From Desulfobulbus sp. (GTDB taxonomy: Bacteria; Desulfobacterota; Desulfobulbia; Desulfobulbales; Desulfobulbaceae), in the NCBI GenBank assembly GCA_031280615.1, contig JAITGO010000018.1, forward strand, positions 96,181 through 160,180: a DNA stretch of 64,000 nucleotides, read 5' to 3'. The position numbers and the translations under genes were made by a program. Below the pieces are notes generated by a model, which worked only from the letters and a program-made list of their open reading frames with translations, did no database searches and had not been told where the DNA came from. Shown piece by piece: positions 15,735 to 24,600 of this stretch (positions are counted from its first letter, which is position 1; every line of letters begins with the position of its first letter).

Positions 15735-18268
15735 CGAAGGGATGGTTTGGCTGAAACCACTGAGATCGAGGTGCCACCGCTTTGTACCGTCATCGCCGAA
15801 TTAGGGCTGAAGGTGTTCAGTGCACCGGATCGCAGGGTTCCGGCCACAACAGTGGTGGGTCCGCTGTAGGTGTTGGCGGCCGTCAGCACCGTGGTTCCGG
15901 TTCCGAGCTGAGTGAACGCGCCAGAACCGGAGATCGTACCGGGGATGGCGATCGCTGTCCCGAAAACCGGATCGGAAATCAGAAGCGCGTTGTTCGCGAT
16001 ATCGCCGACGATCGAACCGTTAGTGGTACCGTCACCCAGTTGCAATGCGCCGGCATTGATGGTCGTGCCGCCCGTGTAGGTGTTGACGGCGGTGAGCACC
16101 GTGGTTCCGGTGCCGATTTGAGCGAGCGCGCCAGAACCGGAGATCGTGCCGGGAATGGCGATCGTTGTCCCGAAAACCGGATCGGAGATCAGCAGTGCCT
16201 TGTTCACGATATCGCCGACGATCGAACCGTTGGTGATACCGTCGCCCAGCTGCAATGCGCCGGCATTGATGGTCGTGCCACCCAAATAGGTATTCGCATT
16301 CGTCAACACCAGCGTGCCGGCGTTGCTCTTGGTCAAGGATCCGAGGCTGCCGATCATGCCCGCCATGGTCAAGATGGTGCCGTCGGCGACATCGAAATTA
16401 CCGCCGCCCGTGCCGAGCGTGGTCACTCTGTTTGCCGTAAAAGTTCCCGTGGTTGCGAGTGTTGCGCCATTGGCAAAGGCCAGCGGCCCAGCGGCATCGC
16501 CGAGGTTCTCGTTCGCCGCGACCTGCAAGGTGCCGCCGGTAATGGATGTGCCGCCCGTGTAGCTGTTGGCGGCGGTCAAAATCGTGGTGCCCGAGCCGAT
16601 CTGATTGACCACGCCGGGACCGCTGATCACGCCGTTAAAGGTGTAGGTGTTTGAGCGATTAAAGACCAATGCCGCGTTGTTCACGACATCGCCCACGATC
16701 GATCCAGTCGGAGTGTTATTGCCCAACTGCAATACGCCGGCATTGATGGTGGTACCGCCCGTGTAGGTGTTGTCGCCAGTCAAGATCTGGGTTCCGGTCC
16801 CGTTCTTGACGAGGGCTCCGGGACCAACGATCATTCCGGCGTAGCTATCCGTGGGGTTGTTCAAGAGCCCCACGGTGAACGTCTTGCCGGCAGAGGCAAG
16901 GTGTGTCACGCCGGTCGCGGCGCCGCCGATGTCGTTGAAGGTGCCGACGCTCAGATTCGCTCCGGTCCAGAACTCTCCTGCCACGTTGAGGTGGGCCGCC
17001 GGTTGATTGACCGTTGCCGTGCTGCTGACGTAGGGATAACGAGTGAGCGGATTGGAGTTGTAATTGACGCCGACGCGAGCGCCGGCAGCGACGTTCAAGG
17101 TATTGCCAGTTCCCCATCCCGAGCCGTCCGGCGTGTTGAACTGAATCCATCCGTTGCCGGCATTGGCATTGATGGTCCCGGTGTAACCGGTCATGGATCC
17201 ATTGACCTCTATGGCCGACGGAAAACCGGAGCCGCTGTTCGACCTCACGTTAACGGTTCCACTCCCGGTCCAGCCTCGCGGGAAGATCAATCCTTGTTGA
17301 AAATTGCCGGTTTGCCAGTTGATGGTGTTTGTTCCCGCCATGACGACCGGGCTCGGCGCCAGGATCGTGACTAGGGCGTCGCCATTGCCGGTCTGATAGG
17401 TGGTGACAGTGGAATTGTTCAGTGTCAGCGGGCCGCCGAACACGATGTTGTGATAAACCTGCCCGGCCAAACTGGCCTGGTGCTCCGACAGCCGCAACGT
17501 GGAATTGTTGAAGGTCGCCGAAGCAACATTGGGCAACCCGTCGGTCATCTTGTTCCTGTTGGTGTTGAGAGTCAGATCGCCCAGCAAGACGGTCGCGTTG
17601 TTGGCGACAAAGGTGCCGGTCGTGGTGACGACCGCGCCGGTCGTGGCGCCGCCATCGGTCAAATCGAAGGTCCCGTTCGACACCGTCACGGCACCGATTC
17701 CGTGCAAGGCGCCCGCTCCCCTGAGTTGCAGCGTACCCGGCCCTGCCAGGTTCACGCCGCCGTCATTGAGGAGTGGGGCGGAAATCGTGGCGGTTACCCC
17801 CGTCTCGACCGTGATCGTCGAACCGGCGTTGAGCGTCACCGGGTTGGCCACGCCGCCAGTTAACGTGTAGCCGGTCGTCCGGAAAGTGAGGCCACCGGTC
17901 GAAACCGGAGCCCCCATGGTGACCGTACCGGAGGTGGTACCGAAGACCGCCGTTGAACCGTTTATCCATACCCCAACAGCGGTACCATCATGCCATTGGG
18001 AAGTGGTGGTATCCCATGTTCCGGTACCACCGGAATCGATCCCTGCGGGAGACCAGGAAACCGACTGGGCTTGCGCCGGCCCAGTCAATACAAGAACGGT
18101 CACGAAGACTACCAGCAATAAGGCGGTGCCCCTTCCTCTTGGCCGATCTTCGTCTTTGCTGTCCAGGCCCTCGAATCCAACCTGTTTTGTTGTTTGAAGA
18201 AAATCGATGCTGTTCGTGGCAAGATTCACGCTGTCATTTCTGAGCCCTTTGCGTTTATTTGTCGTCAT
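15659..18268 (-). CDS. Autotransporter adhesin, signal peptide and passenger (5' part of frameshifted gene)
   Basis: It begins with an extended signal peptide of the autotransporter kind: about 48 mostly polar residues, then GTALLLVVFVTVLVLTGPAQA and cleavage before QSVSW. The passenger is a beta-helix built of autotransporter-associated strand repeats (TGGTTINAGALQLGDG, SGPGVVNQIGSGTTILTAAN and similar). ATG at 18268 has GGAAGGA eight bases upstream; an earlier in-frame ATG at 18334 does not. After the missing base near 15770 the frame runs about 37 residues out of register. Joined, the protein would be about 1322 residues. Its lower GC content and Asn/Thr/Gly-rich repeats differ from neighbours and suggest acquisition. 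Confidence 0.85.
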   Translation of the reverse strand: MTTNKRKGLRNDSVNLATNSIDFLQTTKQVGFEGLDSKDEDRPRGRGTALLLVVFVTVLVLTGPAQAQSVSWSPAGIDSGGTGTWDTTTSQWHDGTAVGVWINGSTAVFGTTSGTVTMGAPVSTGGLTFRTTGYTLTGGVANPVTLNAGSTITVETGVTATISAPLLNDGGVNLAGPGTLQLRGAGALHGIGAVTVSNGTFDLTDGGATTGAVVTTTGTFVANNATVLLGDLTLNTNRNKMTDGLPNVASATFNNSTLRLSEHQASLAGQVYHNIVFGGPLTLNNSTVTTYQTGNGDALVTILAPSPVVMAGTNTINWQTGNFQQGLIFPRGWTGSGTVNVRSNSGSGFPSAIEVNGSMTGYTGTINANAGNGWIQFNTPDGSGWGTGNTLNVAAGARVGVNYNSNPLTRYPYVSSTATVNQPAAHLNVAGEFWTGANLSVGTFNDIGGAATGVTHLASAGKTFTVGLLNNPTDSYAGMIVGPGALVKNGTGTQILTGDNTYTGGTTINAGVLQLGNNTPTGSIVGDVVNNAALVFNRSNTYTFNGVISGPGVVNQIGSGTTILTAANSYTGGTSITGGTLQVAANENLGDAAGPLAFANGATLATTGTFTANRVTTLGTGGGNFDVADGTILTMAGMIGSLGSLTKSNAGTLVLTNANTYLGGTTINAGALQLGDGITNGSIVGDIVNKALLISDPVFGTTIAIPGTISGSGALAQIGTGTTVLTAVNTYTGGTTINAGALQLGDGTTNGSIVGDIANNALLISDPVFGTAIAIPGTISGSGAFTQLGTGTTVLTAANTYSGPTTVVAGTLRSGALNTFSPNSAMTVQSGGTSISVVSAKPSLRWPMPGSSRSALALHRAPCSRSTAT
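15871..16290 (-). repeat. 210-bp tandem repeat, two copies, inside the autotransporter passenger
   Basis: Units 15871-16080 and 16081-16290 are highly similar and in frame (70 residues each). Each encodes strand repeats around DPVFGTxIAIPGTISGSGA and INAGALQLGDG. This is a recent internal duplication or a hot spot for copy-number change. Confidence 0.8.
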
Positions 18269-18949
18269 ATCGGTTCCTTCCAAAAGAGAACTTGCCGAGC
18301 CTCGACTCGTTATAGTAAATATTTGTTTATGCAAATTATTATTACATTTTGCCTCTTAGCAAGGTAGAAAGCGAACATGTTTTGGCATAAAATATCCCAG
18401 CCAATCTGCTGGGTTGGCTGGCCCTTGTCGGCTGCCCTGTCGGGTAGCAACGCCGAGCGCCCATTCCAGTTCACATGCAAGAGGCCGTAAATCCAAGGCC
18501 AGCCTACACGCTGTGCAACCCACGAAATTATCTACAAAAATCTTCTTGATACTTTTCCGTGAACCTTTGATAATCCGCTAGCTGTAGGCAGGACAACGGA
18601 GGGAAGGGATAACACGCATCACGACATAGAAGATTTGCGATGAGCTTTGAGAACGGTTGAACAAGTAATCTCGGCAAGTCCACGTGACCACGTCAGGCAC
18701 CAAAGGATGGTTCCTTTTGGCTATCAACGGCACTTCCGAGATTCGGGAGATATTCGAGCGGTTCTGGATCGAGGAGGTACAGCTCACTACTCAATGAGTA
18801 GGACGGAAAGGAGTCGGACGAAGGTCAGGACCGAATTGCTGATCAGCATCTGGTCGTGTTAAACTTTTTTGACGATATCAAATCTTTTTTCCGATGCCTG
18901 GTATCGCAATGTTCGCACCCTGTTTTTCGCGCGCCGCTCCAAAGAATCC
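18269..18949. other. AT-rich upstream region of the autotransporter, no supported gene
   Basis: On the minus strand TATAAC (18314-18309) could be the -10 of the autotransporter, about 40 bases before its ATG; the -35 is unclear. A perfect inverted repeat CCAGCCAA / TTGGCTGG lies at 18397-18404 and 18414-18421. Short open frames in 18578-18862 have no recognisable sequence and no good ribosome-binding site. The tail up to 18949 may be remnant DNA at the right edge of the insert. Confidence 0.5.
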
Positions 18950-19181
18950 CGCCGGCGCCCTCTTCAAGGACAGTCGATATACCGCCACTTCCTGTCGTAG
19001 CAGATCCGGATTTCACCGGATGCATACCCGATGCGAACACCCTCGAGCCCCGGATTGGCCTGCTTCAGAGCCCGAAACAGGCGGGGCGGCCGGAGATCCT
19101 CCTCCGGCAGGACCAGCGCCTCGTACAATTGCCGCGTCCTAGCGAAATACTCCGCAGCCGAACCAAACCCGCCGCAAGTGC
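18950..19181 (-). repeat. Right direct repeat: 3' end of the intact RNase T2 gene
   Basis: Partner of 13999-14230, in the same orientation. It starts 14 bases beyond the RNase T2 stop codon and ends at the codons for the Thr-Cys of the second active-site box. Confidence 0.9.
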
Positions 19182-19773
19182 CGTGCTTTTCCCACTGGCC
19201 CTGCAGCAACAATTCGCCGGGCAGCACGCACAGGTACTGTCTGATCATTTGAGGATCGAGCGGGCCGGCCTCATCCCCCCGGCAATAGCGCGGATGCAAT
19301 GCCACGGGCTTGCCGTCGTCCCGGCAGGTCGCGGGGTGGCGGGACTGGGGCCACAACCCGTGCACCACCCAACCGAATGCGTTGCGGCCCGCACATTGGA
19401 AGGCATTGTGCGGCCTGACCGCACCGGTGCGGAAATCCCTGGCGCTTTCCCGGCAAAACCGGGGCGAATAGGAAAGGGCCAGCATGAAGTAATCGGCAGG
19501 GACATCGTTGATGCGCCGCAGGCAGGCGTTTTTTTCGTTGCGCCGATGCCAGTCGTACTGCGTGGCCAATGCGGCGGGGTCCGGCAGGACGCATTCCCCG
19601 GCCAGCGAGACCGTGGCTGCCATCAGGACAGCCAATGCAATTGCCGAAAAACCCGGGACAACATGCCGGCGATATGGCCGCTGTCGATTGCCCGCGCCCC
19701 TTTCCATTGTTGGCGCCATCGGCAAGGCTGCGGACCGGCATCGATAGAAATTCTTGAGTATGGGGAAAAACAT
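18964..19773 (-). CDS. Ribonuclease T2 family protein (RNase I-like)
   Basis: RNase T2 enzymes cleave RNA via 2',3'-cyclic phosphates, in bacteria usually in the periplasm. The 269-residue product has a long basic N-terminus, a hydrophobic signal segment (FSAIALAVLMAATVSLAGE, residues 42-60) and about ten Cys. Active-site box 1 is FGWVVHGLWPQ (His-138) and box 2 is GQWEKHGTCGG (His-197, Lys-196). The residue four before His-197, normally Glu in EWxKHG, is Gln-193, so activity may be altered. The ATG at 19773 has no clear Shine-Dalgarno, so a later start is possible. The 3' end is duplicated at 13999-14230. Confidence 0.85.
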   Translation of the reverse strand: MFFPILKNFYRCRSAALPMAPTMERGAGNRQRPYRRHVVPGFSAIALAVLMAATVSLAGECVLPDPAALATQYDWHRRNEKNACLRRINDVPADYFMLALSYSPRFCRESARDFRTGAVRPHNAFQCAGRNAFGWVVHGLWPQSRHPATCRDDGKPVALHPRYCRGDEAGPLDPQMIRQYLCVLPGELLLQGQWEKHGTCGGFGSAAEYFARTRQLYEALVLPEEDLRPPRLFRALKQANPGLEGVRIGYASGEIRICYDRKWRYIDCP

Positions 19774-19841
19774 TGGCAGAATAGAAAATTGGCAATGGTC
19801 AAATCACATCGAATACACCGACTCCAAGCCTTGGGGGTTGC

Positions 19842-20429
19842 ATGTCGTCACTCATCGGCCACACCCTCGCGGGCGCCTCTGTCTACCTGTCCTGCAATCG
19901 CCCCACGGACCAGCAGGCGGCACGGGCGCTGCCGGTATTCGTCTTGCTGGCGATCTGCCCGGATTTCGATTATTTTATCCTGTGGCTTTTCCACCATCAA
20001 ACAACTCCACGGATTACCCACACCCTGCTGTTCTGCCTGGCAACATCATCGATCGCCTGGTGGTGCGCCTCGCCATTGCGTCGGAAAAATGTCGCCAACA
20101 CGCCCTTCTGGGCGATGGTCCTTGCAAGTGTTTCCCATCCCCTGCTCGACCTGCTGGTGGGCGTCCATCCGCTGCCACTGCTCTGGCCGCTTCCCGATCC
20201 CGACATCGCCCTGCCCTTCGGTATCCTTCCAAGCGCGGGCCAGCTCAAGCTGACCAACTATTACCTGTGGCGCAATCTCCTGATCGAAACCGCCATCCTC
20301 CTGCCGATAGCCTCGCTTGCGGTGGCGATTGCCCATCGCTGTTCCCGCCGCGCCATTGCGAAGTACGCGTTTCTCGTCGCCCCGGTTTGGCTGGCCTTTG
20401 TCGCCTGGTCCGTCGGGTTGCAACGTTGA
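19842..20429 (+). CDS. Membrane-bound metal-dependent hydrolase, YdjM/COG1988-like
   Basis: A 195-residue inner-membrane protein with the family pattern of metal-ligand motifs near membrane helices: IGHTLAG at the start, LAICPDFDYF (residues 36-45, acidic ligands), RITHTLLF (about 57-64) and SVSHPLLDLLVG (about 95-106). The substrate of this family is not known with certainty. A GGGGG stretch precedes the ATG. It is divergent from the RNase T2 gene (68 bases between starts) and no operon partner follows on the plus strand. Confidence 0.75.
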   Translation: MSSLIGHTLAGASVYLSCNRPTDQQAARALPVFVLLAICPDFDYFILWLFHHQTTPRITHTLLFCLATSSIAWWCASPLRRKNVANTPFWAMVLASVSHPLLDLLVGVHPLPLLWPLPDPDIALPFGILPSAGQLKLTNYYLWRNLLIETAILLPIASLAVAIAHRCSRRAIAKYAFLVAPVWLAFVAWSVGLQR

Positions 20430-20494
20430 ACGCCCCTTCGATTTCATTCTCAGGAGGCCGCGAATCCAGGGTCGATTTGTGATTTCCCAGCAAC

Positions 20495-21094
20495 CTACGC
20501 CCCCTGTCGCCCGTTGTACACCGCCTGGCCGCTAGCGGCAAAACGCCGGAAATCCGCCAGGGACTCCTCCCGCAGCATCCCCTCGATCAACTCGATGCCC
20601 CGGCCGGCCAACTCCTGTCGCCACTCATGGGGCATCGGCCCCTCGTCGAACCCGGTGATGGCCATCATGGCCGGATCGGAACCGGCAATCGCCAGCGAGC
20701 GGATGCCGGACCAGAGCACCGCGCCGAAACACATGGCGCAGGGGCTCCAGTTGACCACCAATTGGTGGGCGGGCAGGTCCGGCCCACCGAGATCGTAGAC
20801 TCCCAACCGCTGCTGGGCGAGCGACAGGGCCATGATCTCGGCATGGGCCGAGGAACAGGCGCTCGGCACCACCCGGTTGACGCCCACCGCGACGATCCGG
20901 CCCGAATCCCGTTCAAACACGCCGGCGGCAAAAGGGCCGCCGCTCTGCCGCTCGGTATTCAGCCGGGCCAGGCGCAGCACCAGCGCCATCCGCGCCGCCA
21001 GATCGGGCACCGCGTCCGGCAGCAGCTTGAGTTCCGCCTCCATCCAGTCCGGCAGATCCAAGGTGAAGCCTAGCGGCAAATCGGTCGTTTCCAT
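20495..21094 (-). CDS. Cytidine/deoxycytidylate deaminase-fold nucleoside deaminase (guanine deaminase-like)
   Basis: A 199-residue zinc deaminase. The catalytic signature is complete: SSAHAEIMAL supplies the zinc His and proton-shuttle Glu, and NWSPCAMCFGAVLWSGI supplies the two zinc Cys. Length and sequence resemble guanine deaminase/tRNA adenosine deaminase relatives; the long N-terminus and C-terminal tail argue against a plain TadA. The ATG at 21094 is preferred because AGGAGG lies seven bases before it; a first ATG at 21100 touches the AGGAGG directly. It follows the DUF486 gene after 26 bases and is probably co-transcribed with it. Confidence 0.85.
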   Translation of the reverse strand: METTDLPLGFTLDLPDWMEAELKLLPDAVPDLAARMALVLRLARLNTERQSGGPFAAGVFERDSGRIVAVGVNRVVPSACSSAHAEIMALSLAQQRLGVYDLGGPDLPAHQLVVNWSPCAMCFGAVLWSGIRSLAIAGSDPAMMAITGFDEGPMPHEWRQELAGRGIELIEGMLREESLADFRRFAASGQAVYNGRQGA

Positions 21095-21120
21095 GTGCAT
21101 CCTCCTACAAGAACAAAAAA

Positions 21121-21477
21121 TCAGGACCCCATCAGCTTGCCCCGGAACAGGAAGAAAACCGCGCCCAGCAGGCAGAGCCCGGCCCAGAGATAGTCGAGGG
21201 TCAGCTTCTCCTTGAGGTACAAAACGGAAAACGGCACGAAGATCGACAGGGTGATCACCTCTTGGAGGATCTTCAGTTGCCCCACCGACATGACGCCATG
21301 GCCGATGCGGTTGGCCGGCACCTGGAGCAGGTATTCGAGCAGGGCAATGCCCCAGCTGATCAGGGCGGCGACGATCCAGGGCTTGTGCGACAGATTCTTG
21401 AGATGGCCGTACCAGGCGAAGGTCATGAAAATGTTGCTGCAGGACAAAAGGGCGATGGTGAGGGTGTAGCGATTCAT
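21121..21477 (-). CDS. DUF486 family membrane protein (DMT-type)
   Basis: A 118-residue protein with four hydrophobic segments and the DUF486 pattern: ALLSCSNIFMTFAWYGHLK at the start, WGIALLEYLLQVPANRIGH in the middle and LWAGLCLLGAVFFLFRGK at the end. The family is related to small drug/metabolite transporters; its substrate is unknown. It is the first gene of a likely two-gene minus-strand unit with the deaminase. Confidence 0.85.
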   Translation of the reverse strand: MNRYTLTIALLSCSNIFMTFAWYGHLKNLSHKPWIVAALISWGIALLEYLLQVPANRIGHGVMSVGQLKILQEVITLSIFVPFSVLYLKEKLTLDYLWAGLCLLGAVFFLFRGKLMGS

Positions 21478-21677
21478 GACGATTACTCGGAATGGATGGG
21501 CGGGCCGCTTGGCGCCGTGGATTTTCCCGGCCGCACCGGTCGGCGCGGATACCCTATACTAGCAGTCCTCCGGCCGATTTCAAGCACGAACCGGAAAGCG
21601 GCGCGAAGACCGGGCGCATCGCCCTGCAAACTCCTGCTGACTTTCCCGGCGATCGACTATACAATAGGCGGATTGTG

Positions 21678-24600
21678 ATGCAATCTTCCCCGGTTATTGA
21701 CAACGAGGCCGCCATGTCCGCCGATTCCCGCCCCCTGCCCCTGTCCTCCGATGCCCTCAAGGCCAACCTGCTGGAAACCGCCGCGCCGGAGGTAACCATC
21801 GACCCGGCCTTTACCTTGCTGCGCGATATTGTCAGCCGTTTCCAGGGCATCCAGGGCAAGCTCGACGCCCTGCTCTATGAGATCAGCCACCCTTACCACA
21901 ACTGGAAGCTGATCATCCCGGAACTGCGGGCCTTTGCCGTGAAGAACTGCAACCATTACCGCGACCATGAACAAGGACCCGAGGCCTTCACCCTGTTCAT
22001 GGATATTTTTTTCGACGCCCTCAAGGACGCGGCCCGCAACGAGCAACTGCTCCAGCGCATCCTCGAGGCCATGCTCGCCTACGCCGACAAGCTGATCCTG
22101 TCGCTGGACAGCCCGACCCTGTTCCGTTTCGAACAGGCCCTGAACCAATTCTTCACTCGCTTGCGGCAGTTGGACGACACCGAGCCGCAGGTCATCATGG
22201 CCATGGTCCAGGGGCATCAACCGGTGCGGAAAATCGCGCAGAAAATCCTCAACCTACGCAAGCAGCAACCCGAGACGCCCTTCGATTGCAAGGCCCTGGC
22301 CCTGCTGCTGCACACCACTCTCCACCGCAACTACGAGTACTGGCTCGGCGAAGAGGACCCGCGACCCTGGTTCGAACGGCAATGCGGCGACTACTGCCGG
22401 CACTGGCAGGGCAAGGACCTGCTGTTGGGCATCTCCCACCGGAGCATCCGCGAGGCGGCCCGGACCATGGAAGCGGTGGATTTTGCCGCCGATTACCAGG
22501 CGGCCCTGGAGGTGCTGCTCACCCTGCCCACCCACATGGACATGGTGCGGCTGTACAAGGAAATCCCGGCCATGATGGTAGCCGCCGATTCGGACAACGA
22601 GGAAGCGGCCCACTTCGTCGAAAACCGCAAGCTGCTCTTCCTGTTCCGGATCATGGAAACATCCGGCCTGTCGCTGATCCACGAGGCGACCCTGCGCGAG
22701 ATCAACCGCTCCCTGGTACAGCTGATCCGCAAGCAGAGCTTCGAGGAAATCGAGCAGTTCTTCGTCACCACCTTCCACCTGCTCAAGGCCAATGTCCGCC
22801 GCTATCCGCACACCTCGCTCCAATGCATCCAGGTGATCGGCAACGAGGTGTTCAAACGCGGCAACTCGCGGCTGGTCGAGGCCTTTCTCTGGGAGGCGGT
22901 GCGCTTCGGCTTCCAGTACGCCAACGTCCGGGGGGTGGACGAGGACTGGCAACCCATCGCCAATCCGGCCCACCTCACCAACATCCGGGTCTGGCTCGAC
23001 CTGATCGAGCAGGAGCCCAAATGGTGCTCCACCCTGTTCTCGGCCCTGATCATCAACCTTAGGCTGTCGGGCACCTGCGTGCGCGACACCGACCTGTTCC
23101 AGCGCGACATCACCGAGCTGCTCAACCATCCCATCGGCCCGATCTACAACCTGGCCAAGCAGTTCACCAAGCTGATGCCGGTCTTCTTCAACGAGATCGG
23201 CGCCGAGGGCGAGCTGCGCGACGTGTCCACCGAACTGGACGAGATCCACAAGCGCAAGGACCCGCTCATCCACTTTCTCCGCAAGCAGGCGCATGTCGAA
23301 TCCAACAACCTGATCGTCGGCTTCATCGAGGCGATCTTCGTGTTCTGGATCACCCTGGACAAGAGCTCCCTCACCGAACACCTGCCCGAGGAGGTGCTGC
23401 GCCAGGTGCAGGCCGGCGGCGCCTATGTCGACGACCAGCACCAACTGGCCGCCCGGATCAGGCAGGAATTGCGTTTTACCCACATGGGCCAGATCCTGGC
23501 CTGGCCGGACGACGAACGCGAGCAATTCCTCGCCCGACAGCAGGATCTCGCCGAGCAGGAGCGGCGGCGCTTCGGGCTGCTGGTGCGGATGTACAAGCTG
23601 CTCCACCTCAAGTACAACCTCAGCCTGCCCGAAATCCAGCGCCAACTCCACCACGCCACCAACGCCGGCTTTCCCGAACTGGCAAGCCTGCCCGAGGTGC
23701 TCGAGGAGAACGATCCCATCCACTGCCTGGAAGCCCTGCTCGACGAGCTGGAGCATTTGCAGAAGATCATCCTCAGCCAGGAAAAATTCGAGCCCAAGGA
23801 GGAGATCTACTACAAACGGCACATCGCGGTGGATATCCCCTCGGTCTACGGCCGCTATTCCGAGCGCAAGTTCGACGCCCTCGGCCTGACCTTCCGCCTG
23901 GAGAGCCTGGCCAACGTCTACCTGGAAAAACTTTCGTCCACGATCAATCTGGGCTTCATCACCCAAGTGACCTTCATCCGCATTCTCAAATGTTTGCGGC
24001 TCTTTTCCCGGGCGCTCCAGATCGATGGCATTTCCAGCCGCCGGCTGGACACCTACATCAGCCTGCTGGCCACCTCCATCGGCATCCGCCGCTTCTCCTA
24101 CACCCAGCACCTCGACATCATGCGCGGGCTGTCCGAGGGGGTTAAGGACATCATCTACGCTTACTACACCAACATCCACCAGAACAACCTGTCGATCGTC
24201 GTGCCCCAGATCGGCAAGGAGAACCTCCTGCCCCGGTACCACAGCTCCTGGGACGAGAAGAACATGCCGGAAACGGTGCTCCGCTTGTCGGAGACCTTTT
24301 TCCGCGACCTGATATCCACCACCTTCGGCCTCCAGCACCTGGACAACTTCATCGGCAAGGTCATCGGCACGTTGGAGGCCCAAAAGGACATCCTGGACGA
24401 AAAGACCCTGGATTTGCTGATGACCTACAACCCGGACAAGGCGATCAGCAGCCTCCATGCCGAAAACCTGCGCACCCACAACCTGATCCACCTGGGCAAC
24501 AAGGGCTTCAACCTGGTGGTGCTCACCGGGGACGGCATGCCGGTGCCGCCGGCCTTCATCATCACCACCGAGGTCTTCCGCTGCTACCGGGCGATCCGCA

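Noticed and set aside
15860..17500. Regularly spaced repeats considered as a CRISPR array
   Set aside because: The repeats are in frame, diverged and encode beta-helix strands; there is no constant direct repeat with unique spacers and no cas gene.
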